From assembly GCA_014218235.1 (NCBI GenBank), contig CM024759.1, positions 74,297,079-74,361,078 on the forward strand: a stretch of DNA of 64,000 nt. Direction: 5' to 3'. Below are positions 1 to 10,451 of the stretch, in pieces (position 1 is the stretch's first letter; the number at the start of each line of letters is the position of its first letter). The notes beneath the pieces are model-generated. The model saw only the letters and a list, made by a program, of their open reading frames with translations, made no database searches and was not told the origin of the DNA. A program made the translations under genes and the position numbers. The DNA comes from Colocasia esculenta (Eukaryota; Streptophyta; Magnoliopsida; Alismatales; Araceae).

Positions 1-1214
1 AAAATCACCACAATTAGTAAAACTATCATATTAGTCTATGGTCAAAATTTCATGGCAATCAGATATGGTTTGTGTAAGTTTCTTTAAGGAACAAGTGGCC
101 AGTTGAATTACTTGAGAATTACGCAATGGGCTTTTCTGGGTACATTGCAGTGGGTTACGTGGAGGCTCCTGGTGAGGCCAGCACCTAAGTTGGAGGTGGT
201 AACACCTCAAGATTACCATGTGTGAACATGAGGTGGGTTGCATGGAATACGTGTTGGGGTGAAAACCAACTTGGTTTTCACCATGACACCTCAAGGGGTG
301 ATGTGTCAGTGCATGAGAACTCTGCTGGCCCTATAAAACCCATCACCAACCATTGTACACACCTCTTTTCCCTTTCTACTGGTGTGTACATTGTCTTTGA
401 GACCACTTCATAGTTGTGCTATTGAGTTGAGTGCCAACTCTACCTGGAAGGACTTCCACGACAGTTCTGGTTTCATTCCTTCAGAAGGATTGCTGTGGAG
501 TTTGTTCTACGTGCAAGTGTGCAATTGCCTTTCTTTTATTTTTGTGGATTTCTGAGTTAAGGATCTCACCCTCACTTCAATCATGTAGGATTCTTCTCTT
601 GATCTTTCTAAGTTCTCCTACTACTTCTCTTTGATCCTCTGGTTAATGGCATATAGAACTTTAAGCATGCTATTTTTCCAGTTTGAAAACTCATACTATT
701 GTGAAATCTGAGAAGTCATGTTATTGATCATGTTGCTTCAAAGTTTAGAAAATATGTCCATGATAGGAAATCCACATTACACCATGTTTTAGTTGATCCT
801 CAAGTCACAAGTAGTCAGATGATACTATCTTTGTGTAAGATGACTGAATCTTGAGTGTTGATTTCATTGTTAGAGTGGACTGAACCATAAACGGTTCTTG
901 CTTCTTAGTGGTATGGACTCATTGAGATACCATAGAAGACTCAAATGAGTGTACTTGACCCATTATCAATGGGAAAACTAGAAAAGAATATGAGAAAAGT
1001 GCTTTCCATTTGACCCCCCTTGAATTCAACTCCTTGTTCGTCATTCGAGGGATCTATGTTCCATAATCTTTCCTTCATCTTTCTATCATGTTCATTGAGT
1101 TATATACCTGAAATTATACATATTCAAGGTTCTAATCATGTTAGGAATTTTAGAGAAACTTTTTAGAACCATTTGAGGTCGAATTGAATGGTTTTCTGAC
1201 AATTGACACAGCCC

Positions 1215-1389
1215 CTGTCGACAGACGAAGGTTTGGCTGTCAACAGGAACCCCTAGCCAGCAACCAGAAATCCACACTGTGTGTTGCTGTCGACAGGCCT
1301 CTGGGTTTCTGTCGACAGGAACACACAGGACTGAAATTTCAGTTCTGGAAATCAGTCCCTGTCGACAGCAAACTCATACCTGTCGACAG
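1215..1389. repeat. Cluster of CTGTCGACAG palindromes in the LTR
   Basis: The 10-bp perfect palindrome CTGTCGACAG occurs five times (1215, 1287, 1309, 1359, 1380), and a one-base variant CTGTCAACAG occurs at 1237. The cluster ends about 50 bp upstream of a TATAAA box. The same word recurs in the spacer of the inverted repeat near 49.5 kb. A protein-binding role in the LTR promoter is inference. Confidence 0.85.
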
Positions 1390-1437
1390 GTCTGGTCAGA
1401 GTCATGTTTCCAGCTTCTGTTTGACTCCGTTCTTCTC

Positions 1438-1443
1438 TATAAA
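1438..1443 (+). promoter_or_regulatory. Putative TATA box of the LTR promoter
   Basis: TATAAA in a CT-rich context, 49 bp after the last CTGTCGACAG word and in the middle of the LTR, where the U3/R boundary is expected. Transcription start not shown. Confidence 0.5.
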
Positions 1444-2442
1444 TCCTACCCAATTGTTCCAACTCTTGGTCTACCTTTATCATATAGATTTTACTACCAA
1501 AACACCTATTTAGATCATTCATGTGAACTTCTTTGTTACCTTAAGTTATTTCTACAAGTTCCGAACAAAATTGTCCTCGTGAGATTGTTAATTTCTGAAA
1601 TCAGTGACGGAATCAAGTCCCTTGATTCTTTTGTGCAAACCTTGAGTAACTATGAGTAAAATCTTTGTATTTCCTTGGTTCATTACAAGAGTAAAAGTAT
1701 GGTGATGACAAATTGAGAGTCTTGGACTCAATCTAGGAATTATGCCTGGCAAATAAGGGCTGGTCCAGTCCTGGGAGGAGCACCTAAATTCGTTTAAGTG
1801 GCCGCGCGGAACGATAAAGGATTAGTGGATGTTTGACATAGCATCATTAAGTGTGTGATTGGTCATCATATCATCTTATTGTGTGTTTATATGTGTTCAA
1901 ATCTGAACTTGAATGTTACTATGAATCCTTGAATCTTGAGTTCAATGTTCAATAACTGTGCTATCTAGTGTCGTATAGCAATCTCAGTTTGGCATGCAAA
2001 AGCATGATTACATGTATAATTCCTTGTTACTTGCTTTGTTTCTTGATCTCCTTGATCATAGAACTTGAATCCTACTGAGCTAGTTAGCTCACAGAATTCT
2101 ACATTTCAGATAATCGAGATGGAACGAATGATTAAGGGGGAAAGAGTGCTGAGTGAACCAAGAATCTACGAGAAGCTATCTATGTTACTTCTCTGTAGTG
2201 TTGTGATTAGTAAATGTGATGTAATAAGTTTCTTTTGACTTATTCCTCATGTGAACTTAATGAGGAAACTTTTGTAATTAGACACTTATGAGGCTATCTA
2301 AGTGTGAATGGATATAGTGTCTTTTCCGTGTGATATTCTGTCACTCCTGATAAATAGATGATTTTATTAGGACGTGACAAGAGGGGACTATTGGGAGTAA
2401 CATTATCATTGTTGGGCTACTGGACCATGGCAAGAGAGGTCA

Positions 2443-4990
2443 CATGCAGCTAAACGCAATCGGGCAGCTCATCCGGAAAAGAATGTGCATACTAGTGGGT
2501 CGTTATCTTATGTGACCCATAGCCAGAAATTGGTAAGTATATTAAGTTTCAATTGCTTAATACATTAATTATTATTGTGAAACTAACTACTTTTGTTGAA
2601 TTGTAAGCGTCACGAGCTTGAGCGTGTCCCTACATTTCGCGAGTTATTTCATCAGACTCATATGCGGAAGGGGATGGATGACTATGTCAGCGAGAGTGCT
2701 CGCATGATTGCAGTAAGTCAAAATATATTTTTTATTCAATTTAGAGATTAAATAAATATGTAATAAATAATATGTTTTTTATTTATTCTGTAGGAGACCT
2801 ATGACAGGAGATGGCGGATCGCTATGCAGAGGGCACTCCCCAGCCAGACTTTGGATCCGGAGGCTTGGGTCGACGCAGCGAGAGGGATGAGGAAGGGCTG
2901 AGTATACGGCTTTGAGGATAGTCTAGATACTACTCCAGTGTTGTCCTCATATGCGAGTTCAGTCGCTCCTCCGGCTTACTCGAGTTCGTCTGCTGCGATG
3001 CCCAGCAGTGGTGGAGATGACATCAGAACCCTCATCCGGGAAGAACAGTCGTAGCAACTGGTGCTGCACCTTGATGCCATGGTCGAGCAGCTGGTGGCTG
3101 CCACATGAGGAGCAGGCACCTCATAGCAAGCCCCTCAAGTCAGTATTACTTTTAATTTCATATAGTTTGAATGAAATCAAACCACTAATCTAAACTGTTA
3201 GAACACGCAAATCACTAATCTAAAAAAACCCAAATGTAAAGGGTTAGAACATGCAAATTCGCTCCGACATGACCGGGTGGGTGAGAGTGACATGTGGGAA
3301 CTAATAGAATCCTAATCGGATTTCTGATTTGGGTTCGGAGCTCAAATCACTAATCTTAAAAAAAAACCCAAATGAAAAGGGTTAGAACACGCAAGCCGGG
3401 GGTCCAAAATTTGACATAGGGATCTAATCGACGTGTCATTTGCTCCGACATGATTGGGTGGGTGGGAGTAATATGTAGGAAGTAATGGAATCCTAATCGG
3501 ATTCTCGATTTGGGTTCGATGCTCAAACCACTAATCTTAAAAAAAAACCCAAATGAAAAGGGTTAGAAAATGCAAGTCGGGGGTCCAAAATCTAAAATAG
3601 GGATCCAATCAGTGTGTCGTTGCTCCGACGCGATCGGGTGGATGAGAGTGACGTATGGGAACTGACGGAATCCTAATCGAATTCTCAGTTTGGGTTCGGC
3701 GCTCAAACCACTAATCTTAAAAAAATCCAAATGAAAAGGGTTAGAACACGTAAGCCAGGGGTCCAAAATCTGAAATAGGGATCCAATCGGCGTGTCGTTC
3801 ACTTATACATGATCGGGTGGGTGAGAGTGACGTGTGAGAACTGATGGAATCCTAATCAGATTTCTAGTTTGGGTTCGGTGCTCAAACCACTAATCTTAAA
3901 AAAATCTAAATGAAAAGGGTCGGAACACGCAAGTCGGGGGTCCAAAATATGAAATAGGGATCCGATTGGTATGCCATTCACTCCGACACGACCGGGTGGG
4001 TGAGAGTGACTTGTGGGAACTGACGGAATCCTAATCGGATTCTCGATTTGTAATCAGCGCTCAAACCACTAATCTTAAAAAAATACAAATGAAAAGGGTT
4101 AGAACACGCAAGTCGAGGGTCCAAAATATAAAATAGGGATCCGATCGGCATGTCGTTCACTCTGACACAACCGAGTGGGTGAGAGTGACGTGTGGGAACT
4201 GACGAAATCCTAATCGGATTCCTAGTTTGGGTTCGGCGCTCAAACCACTAATCTTAAAAAAACCCAAATGAAAAGGGTTAGAACACGCCAGCTGGGGGTC
4301 CAAAATATGAAATAGGGATCCGATCGACGTGTCATTCACTCTGACACGACCGGATGGGTGAGAGTGACATGTGGAAACTAACAGTATCCTAATCAGATTC
4401 TCGGTTTGGGTTCAGTGCTCAAACCACTAATCTTAAAAAACCCCAAATGAAAAGGATCAGAGAATGTAAGTCGAGGGTCCAAAATCTGAAATAGGGATCC
4501 GATTGGTATGTCGTTCGCTCCAACACGACTGGGTGGGTGAGACATGTGGAAACTGACAGAATCCTAATCGGATTCCCAGTTTGGGTTCGGCGCTCAAACC
4601 ACTAATCTTAAAAAAACTCAAATTAAAAGGTTAGAACACGCAAGTCGGGGTCCAAAATCTGAAATAGGGATCCGATCAGTGTGTCGTTCGCTCCAACACG
4701 ACCAAGTGGGTAAGAGTACGTATGAGAACTGACGGAATCTTAATCGGATTCCCGGTTTGGGTTCGGCACTTAAACTACTAATCGTTAAAAAATCCATGTG
4801 TAAAGGATAAGAAATATTTTCTAATTACACTTAGTGAATATTCATATATTCTGAATTTAAATTTTAAAAAATAAGGTGTCTATATTATTTTTATTTATGT
4901 TTCTAATGTTTATTTTTATAATACAGGATCCTCAAGCATCTGACGATCATGAGGCGGGGAGAGAGGACGATCCATCAGATCTCTCTTGAT
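2443..4990 (+). pseudogene. CACTA-associated Transposase_24-type gene, broken
   Basis: Spliced fragments read like the Transposase_24 (Ptta/En/Spm) family. A first exon ending at 2532 contains SGSLSYVTHSQKL. A second, about 2610-2713, contains RHELERVPTFRELFHQTH. A third begins at about 2794 after TTCTGTAG and encodes ETYDRRWRIAMQRALPSQT. Exon edges have GTAAGT donors. The third exon has in-frame stops (TGA after RKG, TAG after EEQS, TGA near 3108), so the gene is dead. A last exon encoding an acidic tail ending DPSDLS lies at 4926-4990, beyond the satellite array, which therefore occupies an intron. In living members this protein is the accessory, TNP1-like product rather than the catalytic one. 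Confidence 0.65.
3184..4790. repeat. Tandem array, about nine units of ~180 bp
   Basis: The anchor CACTAATCTTAAAAA recurs near 3349, 3528, 3708, 3887, 4066, 4245, 4424, 4600 and 4772, a period of 172-180 bp. Each unit carries GGTCCAAAAT, GGGATCCGAT, GACCGGGTGGGTGAGAG and TCCTAATCGGATT. Units are clearly diverged, so the array is old. It lies inside an intron of the CACTA gene. The minus-strand 60-codon open frames in it are repeat artefacts. Confidence 0.9.
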
Positions 4991-5139
4991 TTTTTATTTT
5001 TTATTATTGTGGATGTTCCATATTTGTTTTGATTGATGATTTTATGTTAATTGTTATTTATTGTGGATGTTCCTATGAATATTATTTTTAGCTAGTTTTT
5101 CAATTTATCTTTGTTATCTAGTTGTATTTTAAAAAAAAT

Positions 5140-5605
5140 AAAAACAATATTTTCATCAGATTTTTTGACGGAAAGTTTTCGTCGGAAAAAACGTCAACAG
5201 ACATAATTTCCGACGGAAAGTATCTGTTGGGAAAACCATTGGAATTTCTGATGAATTGCCGATAGATATTTTTTCATCAGAGGTTTTCATACTTTTCGAC
5301 GCTCTTGTCTGTCGGTCAAGGTGTCGAAAGTTCTGACGGATATGCTGACCAAATATTCCGTCGAAATTTACCGACGACTTTGTTCCGTCGGTAAATTGGT
5401 CGGAATATTTATTTTCTGATGGATTTTTCTGATGATTATTTCTGTCAGAAATGCTGACGGATTTTTTTCCCATCGGTAATTTCTGACGCTTCTTTTTCGA
5501 CGAATTGTTCCCGACGGGCTGTCGCCGGAAAGTGGTCAGAAAAGTGTTGTTCCGACAAATTTCGGATGAAAAGTTGCTGTCAAAAATCCCATTTTTCTTA
5601 TTGTG
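5140..5605. repeat. CACTA 3' subterminal repeat region
   Basis: Many short words in both orientations related to CCGACGGAA / TTCCGTCGG (for example near 5169, 5209, 5370, 5385) run up to the element end. CACTA transposases bind such subterminal repeats. The match is to that architecture, not to a named family. Confidence 0.65.
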
Positions 5606-6700
5606 TCTCCCTACCTCTTCGTCCCACTCTCCGCCATCATTGCTACAATCAAGGATATCCACAACACCGTCAAGGAGGTGAGGAAGCACTTGTAGGGCCG
5701 ATTTTTCTCCCCAGGGTCGGCATCACTTTTTCAGGCAGGTGAGGAAGTGAGGGCGTCAAAGTTAGAGACCATTCTATGGCCAAACTTTTAGCATTAGGAA
5801 AGAAAACATGATATTTTCTCCATTATTTACTTATTGTACTTATATGCTTCTATGTTTATTATCTTAAAAAAAGGAAAAAGCAAAATAGACCACACTATTT
5901 GGTTTGAAAAGAAGAAAAACTTATTTGTCATCGTTAGTAAACTATTTGTTACCATTAATAAATTATTTGTCATCGAAATACTAAACCCCCCCCCCCCCAC
6001 GTGCGCCCTCCCACTCACTCTCTACATCTCTTATGCCCTCCCTCTGCCTCTCTTTGCATCTCCACCTCTAGTGACCCACCACCCTCACAGTGCCTTTCTC
6101 CCTCTTTCTGCATCTCCCCCTCACTCCCTCACCTTTTGGCCCTCTAATGGACCCCCCCCCCCTCTAGCAACCCTCCCCCCCTCCCTCCCTCTCTCTACAT
6201 TAGGGTAAGGGCAATTCTGACCTTGCTAAGGATCGAAAAGTCTTTGGCATGGTACGAATCAGTCATGCCATAATGATACAGTACAACACAGACAACCCTG
6301 CTTAAAGGCACATCTATACAAAGTATTTTGAGAAGCTTCTCAAACACACCCATGTAAGGATGGAGAAGATAAGTAATTGCGAAGGAGTAGGATCTGGTGC
6401 CCGCCCCTTGCACGCTAGCAACCACAAAGGTATGGACCCCCATAGGACATTAAATGTTGTGGGATCCATCTCATTTGTGTCTACAAACGATCAAGAAGCG
6501 GCCTTTGTGGGCCTCCATAGGTTTAAATATTGTGGGATCCACCACATTTGTGCCTACGGACGATCAAGAGGCGGATTTTATGGACAACCTGTTGAAAATC
6601 GAGATTTGTATAGAGGAGCAAATAGAGACTATCTATTCAAGATGTCTATTAGAAAGATCAGAAGTACGCAAACTCAGGGTCGAAGCATAATGTCACTTTC
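5606..6700. other. Intergenic; C/T-rich low-complexity DNA and a short duplication
   Basis: No gene recognised. Bases 5985-6200 are C/CT-rich low-complexity sequence with two poly-C runs. A diverged tandem duplication of about 75 bp lies at 6433-6575, marked by TGTGGGATCCA twice (6459, 6531) and ACGATCAAGA twice. Open frames across it look fortuitous. Confidence 0.6.
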
Positions 6701-7362
6701 TTTGAAGTAGGCTTTCCCCTACCACAGTGCAATAAGATGATGGAGAGCTCCTTCCAAGATATGACGACCCACATAATCATAGCGTGAAGGTGCACTCCAA
6801 TCGCATTGCTAGACGAACGCCTCTGTAGATCGATCGCTAGTTCTCAAACACCACAGCAGAGAAGTAACTAGAAGAACACATTAGCGAGAAATAAAGAGAA
6901 AAATCACAAGAGAGAGAGAGAGAGCTCTTCTCTCTTCTCATACCCACTATAGTAAAAACCCTCATTAAGAGTGGGTGACTGTTCAGATTCTAAAATCGGC
7001 AAGGAATCTAAGAAGAATTCAAACGATCATTCAAAAGTTAATCAATAAAATAAAGTCACGTAGGCGTTAAATTAGATCTCCACACGTGCGCCAAGACCAG
7101 GCAACGCAATTTATGCGCGCATGAAATATGATCCAAAGCCCATTAGCTCAAATGGGTCCTCCTCTATCACTTTTATTAAAAATCACAACTCTATGAAAAG
7201 AAACAACCTTATAAGGAGATGAATTTTTTCTCATCTTCTAATATGAGATAATCTTAATAATCAGCCTTACATGAGGTGAAAATCTCACAATGGAGAGTCA
7301 AGAATTTTTTGCAGAGTTCAAAAGTGGAATGAAATAAAAAAATAACATTAAATATTCCAACA
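6700..7362 (-). mobile_element. Possible copia-type LTR remnant
   Basis: Read on the minus strand from 7362, the segment begins TGTTGGAATATT, a common copia LTR start. It continues with AT-rich U3-like sequence, then TTTACTATAGTGGGTATGAGAAG and a (CT)n tract (about 6950-6910) resembling the transcription-start region of such LTRs. The other end is not defined, and no target duplication or primer site was found. Confidence 0.35.
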
Positions 7363-7510
7363 CAAACTGCAAATGGTTCTCATTGTGGAGTGCCCATCCT
7401 TGAGAGAACTAGAGAGATAAGAAGACCAAAAGCCGACAACCTCCCACTACAACTCCCATTATAGGGAAAAAGGACGCCATAAGTGGGTCGAAGAATTTGA
7501 ACTGAGTCTC

Positions 7511-9322
7511 TATTTGATAACACTTATTAAACATCTTATATCTAAAGCACTCAGATTTTTAAAATTTAGATTGTTTAATAAATTCTCTTAACGAATGTCT
7601 ATAATTATGTCTACTATCTTAAAATGTCTCTTAAAAAAAAAGTGGAGAGAATGCCACTTTTTCTCTTTCAGATCCTCCCGCCGCATCAACCCCTGGGTGC
7701 CCCTCATGGTGGAGGTCGTGGAGCTCTTCATCCCTCCCCTCGACGGTGAGAACGAGGAGATGGACGACGGCATCACCATTGCCGCCCCTACTGGGCTCTC
7801 CCCATTGCCCCCGCGCCATCCTCCTCCAGCAGCGACATCCGCCTCCACCGCGGGGGACGCTACGTCGCATCTCGTCGGACTCCGACTCCGAGGCCGGCTG
7901 CCTGGACGAACACGTGGAGCTCGCCCTCGATCTGTGCGATCGGGGGTTGGTGCGGCGGGAGGGAGGTGCGGGCGCTGGGGCGGGGATGGATCCCTTCCCC
8001 GATGCTGTGGATCCGTTCGGTTTTGCCGTTTTCGATGGGGTGGAGCAGATGGAGTCGGATTATCTCGAGATGGGGATGGGATTGGGGTTGCGGTTCGGGA
8101 GTCCCCGGCCCCCCTCTCTCCCACTGCCACCACTACCGCCGTCCGCCGTCGCATCCTCAGTTGTCTGCTCTCTCTCCTCGCCGATTTGCGCCACCTTCCT
8201 TTCTTGGGGTGGACGTCTCCTAGCCTGCCCCTTCCTCTACATCCTTATTGTCCAGAAGGGAGCTGTTGTCATCAGTGTGGTCTCCTCGCCGGCAGACGAG
8301 TAGGCGGCGAAGGGAGGCATAGGAGGTGTCGCGGCTGATGTCCGCGTCCTGAGCGAGCCATGCGATTTCTGGCGAGTTGTGTGCTGTGTGAATCGTCCGG
8401 CTGTTGGGCATGATGAGGTTTGTTGAGATATCAGCGGAAATTTGTTGTCCTTGATGGAATCTGGCTCACCGTCGTCTGCTTGATTATTTCTTCTGTAGTT
8501 TCTTCCCCTTTCGCATAGATGATAGATCGGCATTTCTTCCCCCGTTTCCCATCGCTCTCGCCCTCGCGCTTGGCCCCCTCGTGGAAGGTGGGCACTCGAC
8601 GAGGCCTGGGACGACGAGGTGATTTCTGGCGCGGATTCATGCGGTAGAGGTGGGTGCGCGGCGGCTTCGAACTCCATGGGGAAGTGGATCGCCGGATACT
8701 GATTTCTCATCAGTTGTCGTCGGTTCGGTTCGGGGTGGAGAAGCCGCCCAACCCCTGTTTGGAAAAAGGGGATCCGTAAGGGGCAGTCGACGTGGCCAGT
8801 GACCCTCGATGCAGCGGCAACAACGGGAAGGGCGCAGCTGCTCTGTGCCAATGGGAAGGAGACGTGAGGTGGAAGAAGCACCTGTCGTCGTCGGAGGATT
8901 GCCGCCTCCGGTGGATGCCGCCGTGGAGAAGCCAGACGAGGGCGGTGGAGAGGAAAACGCGCACGCAAAGCGAAGGAGAGGCAAACGGCAAGCGTCTGGA
9001 TTTTTTTTGGGACGGAGAAAATTTATCATATATTCAAAATTTTGTATATGTACTTGTTTTCATTCAATATTAGAAAAGTCTGTATATTAATCTTTCGTCA
9101 AAATTTATGAAATATTATGTCCAATAATAAATTTAGACATATTCTTAAACATATAAAAATATTTATATAAAAAATATATTAATTCAGATCTCAATTAAGT
9201 TGATTATCAAACAACTCTTAACAAAAGTCTAATATATTTTATGTACTTATTAAATTACAGATTTAGATAATAGATAACAAATTAGACTTTAGACATTTTA
9301 ATTAAGTGTTATCAAACGCCAC
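7511..9322. mobile_element. Pack-type TIR transposon with captured GC-rich DNA
   Basis: The left end TATTTGATAACACTTA and the right end TAAGTGTTATCAAACGCCAC are inverted copies, and AT-rich terminal regions continue the similarity. The element is flanked by a perfect direct repeat CTGAGTCTC (7502-7510 and 9323-9331). An 8-bp reading suggests hAT; a 9-bp reading would suggest a Mutator-like element. No transposase is present. The interior is strongly GC-rich (about 7680-9000) against AT-rich ends, as expected of an element that captured exon sequence. Confidence 0.65.
7595..8338 (+). pseudogene. GC-rich captured coding remnant, identity unknown
   Basis: Lies wholly inside the Pack-type element. 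Two overlapping frames show protein-like composition: one with WVPLMVEVVELFIPPLDG and then GENEEMDDG, and one (from about 7860) with RRISSDSDSEAG, then EHVELALDLCDRG, DPFPDAVDPFGFAVFD and an aliphatic/methionine-rich stretch. This suggests one original reading frame split by an indel near 7850. The acidic Ser/Asp tract with aromatic DPFGF-type motifs recalls the N-terminal part of some plant RING-type E3 ligases. No RING motif is present, so I do not assign it. The reverse-strand frames over 8237-8968 look like shadows of GC-rich sequence. Probably non-functional. Confidence 0.35.
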
Positions 9323-9331
9323 CTGAGTCTC

Positions 9332-9901
9332 TTAAACTCTGTGCACATTTGAATACTAATGTATTAAGTTCCTTGTCATAAAAAAAGGTTTATATTTATA
9401 AACCCCTTTCCTGGGCTGCTCTCTCTAGAGCCCACTTCCCCTTGGGCCCGGCCCAAGGATCAACAAGATTCCGCAAGATAGCAAGGTCGGGGGTGGGGAT
9501 TAACTTCTTAATGCTTCTCCTCGATCATTGTAGCTCTCTAACTTTCTCTGGATTAAAATTTTAAAATATTTTTTACCGGTGGAAAGCTGAGGATTTTCCT
9601 GCTTCCTTCCTTGATATACAGGTAGTAATTAGTAGTAACTATGTCAAAGCTCTTAAGAAGCCATACATGGTAAAGCTCCTTGAGGCTTGTAAAGCTCCTT
9701 GAGGCTTCTCATTAGAGGAGAGGGGTTTTGTTCCTCCAAAGATTTCCCATGATCTGTCCCACTGAGGAGCCCCTTGGTGGCATAATTTATTGAAAGGCTT
9801 GACAGAACACAAGATGGAGTCTTTATCCGCCCGGATGGGTCTTGTTGCTGCATTTTCCATGAGGTGGGCGGTGTTTATCTTCTGGTTCTTGCCTTTCATG
9901 T
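9332..9901. other. Intergenic, no gene seen
   Basis: AT-rich and unremarkable except for a small tandem duplication of AAGCTCCTTGAGGCTT near 9670-9706. Short open frames here have no recognisable domain. Confidence 0.6.
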
Positions 9902-9909
9902 GGTATGAG

Positions 9910-10443
9910 TAAGGGTGTCAATGGGGTAGGCCTGGACCGGGCCTTGCTAGGCCCGGCCCAGGCCCGGTTTTTTAAAAGTCGGCCCGGGTCCAGTCCAGGC
10001 CCAGAAAAGCCCGAAAAGTCCGGCCCGGCCCGAAAATATTATTTTTATTTATATAATATATAATATATCTACTCTAACTCATTTTGCCATCAATTTTTTA
10101 GAAAATTTTGGACGGTTTTGTTATGTATCAGAAATGTTTAATTTTTTTTAAAAAGAAAAATTGGGTGCATAGCTTTAATTTATAAAAGATTATATTTGGA
10201 GTAGATTTATTGTGGAAAAAATGAATATAATTCTCTTTTAAATATAAATTTTATATTTAACACAAATTATATTTATATTTTTCGGGCCGACCGGGCCGGG
10301 CCTCACAAAGCCCAAGCCCGGCCCTATTTTTTTCCGGGCCGGGCCAAAAACTTTTAGCGGGCTCATTTTTCCGGCCCAAGCCCAGTTAAAACCGGGCCGG
10401 GCTTCCGGGCCTCCGGGCCGGCCCGACCCAATTGACACCCTTA
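9910..10443. mobile_element. hAT-type MITE (GGCCCGG-rich ends)
   Basis: Terminal inverted repeats TAAGGGTGTCAAT and ATTGACACCCTTA enclose 534 bp. A perfect 8-bp direct duplication GGTATGAG flanks it (9902-9909 and 10444-10451), the size made by hAT transposases. Both ends are packed with GGCCCGG/CCGGGCC words around an AT-rich core. No coding capacity. Same family as the copy at 15565-16142. Confidence 0.9.
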
Positions 10444-10451
10444 GGTATGAG

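Larger units (their letters stand above)
1..2379 (+). mobile_element. Ty3/gypsy (Tekay-type) LTR, 5' end outside the window
   Basis: The start of the window resembles the sequence about 340 bp inside the LTR-like segment that begins TGTAACGTCTCG at 49001, so this LTR probably begins a few hundred bases before base 1. It shares with the solo LTR at 53271-57182 the phrase GGGAGGAGCACCT near 1776 and the inverted word CCTACTGAGC...GCTCAC near 2071-2092. It ends in TGACA at 2379, as that solo LTR does. No tRNA-complementary primer site follows, so this is a 3' LTR or a solo LTR, not a 5' LTR. The Tekay assignment is from family knowledge; no coding domain is in the window to confirm it. Confidence 0.7.
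2380..5605 (+). mobile_element. Decayed CACTA (En/Spm) DNA transposon, 5' end lost
   Basis: Three signals in the same orientation support this: exons of a Transposase_24-type protein (2443-3140 and 4926-4990), a tandem array between them, and a 3' subterminal region dense in short CCGACGGA-type words. The right end, TTTTTCTTATTGTG at 5592-5605, is a degenerate version of the CACTA family terminus (reverse of CACTACAAGAAA). The left terminus is missing; the gypsy LTR abuts it and may have inserted into or replaced it. Confidence 0.65.

Noticed and set aside
3563..4339. Minus-strand frames of 60-79 codons with similar proteins (MNDTPIGSLF...)
   Set aside because: They are translations of the ~180-bp tandem units; similarity comes from the repeat and stop codons are placed by chance.
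8237..8968. 243-codon minus-strand frame
   Set aside because: Composition is Arg/Pro/Ser-rich as expected of antisense GC-rich sequence, with no domain, and it crosses unrelated parts of the Pack-type element.
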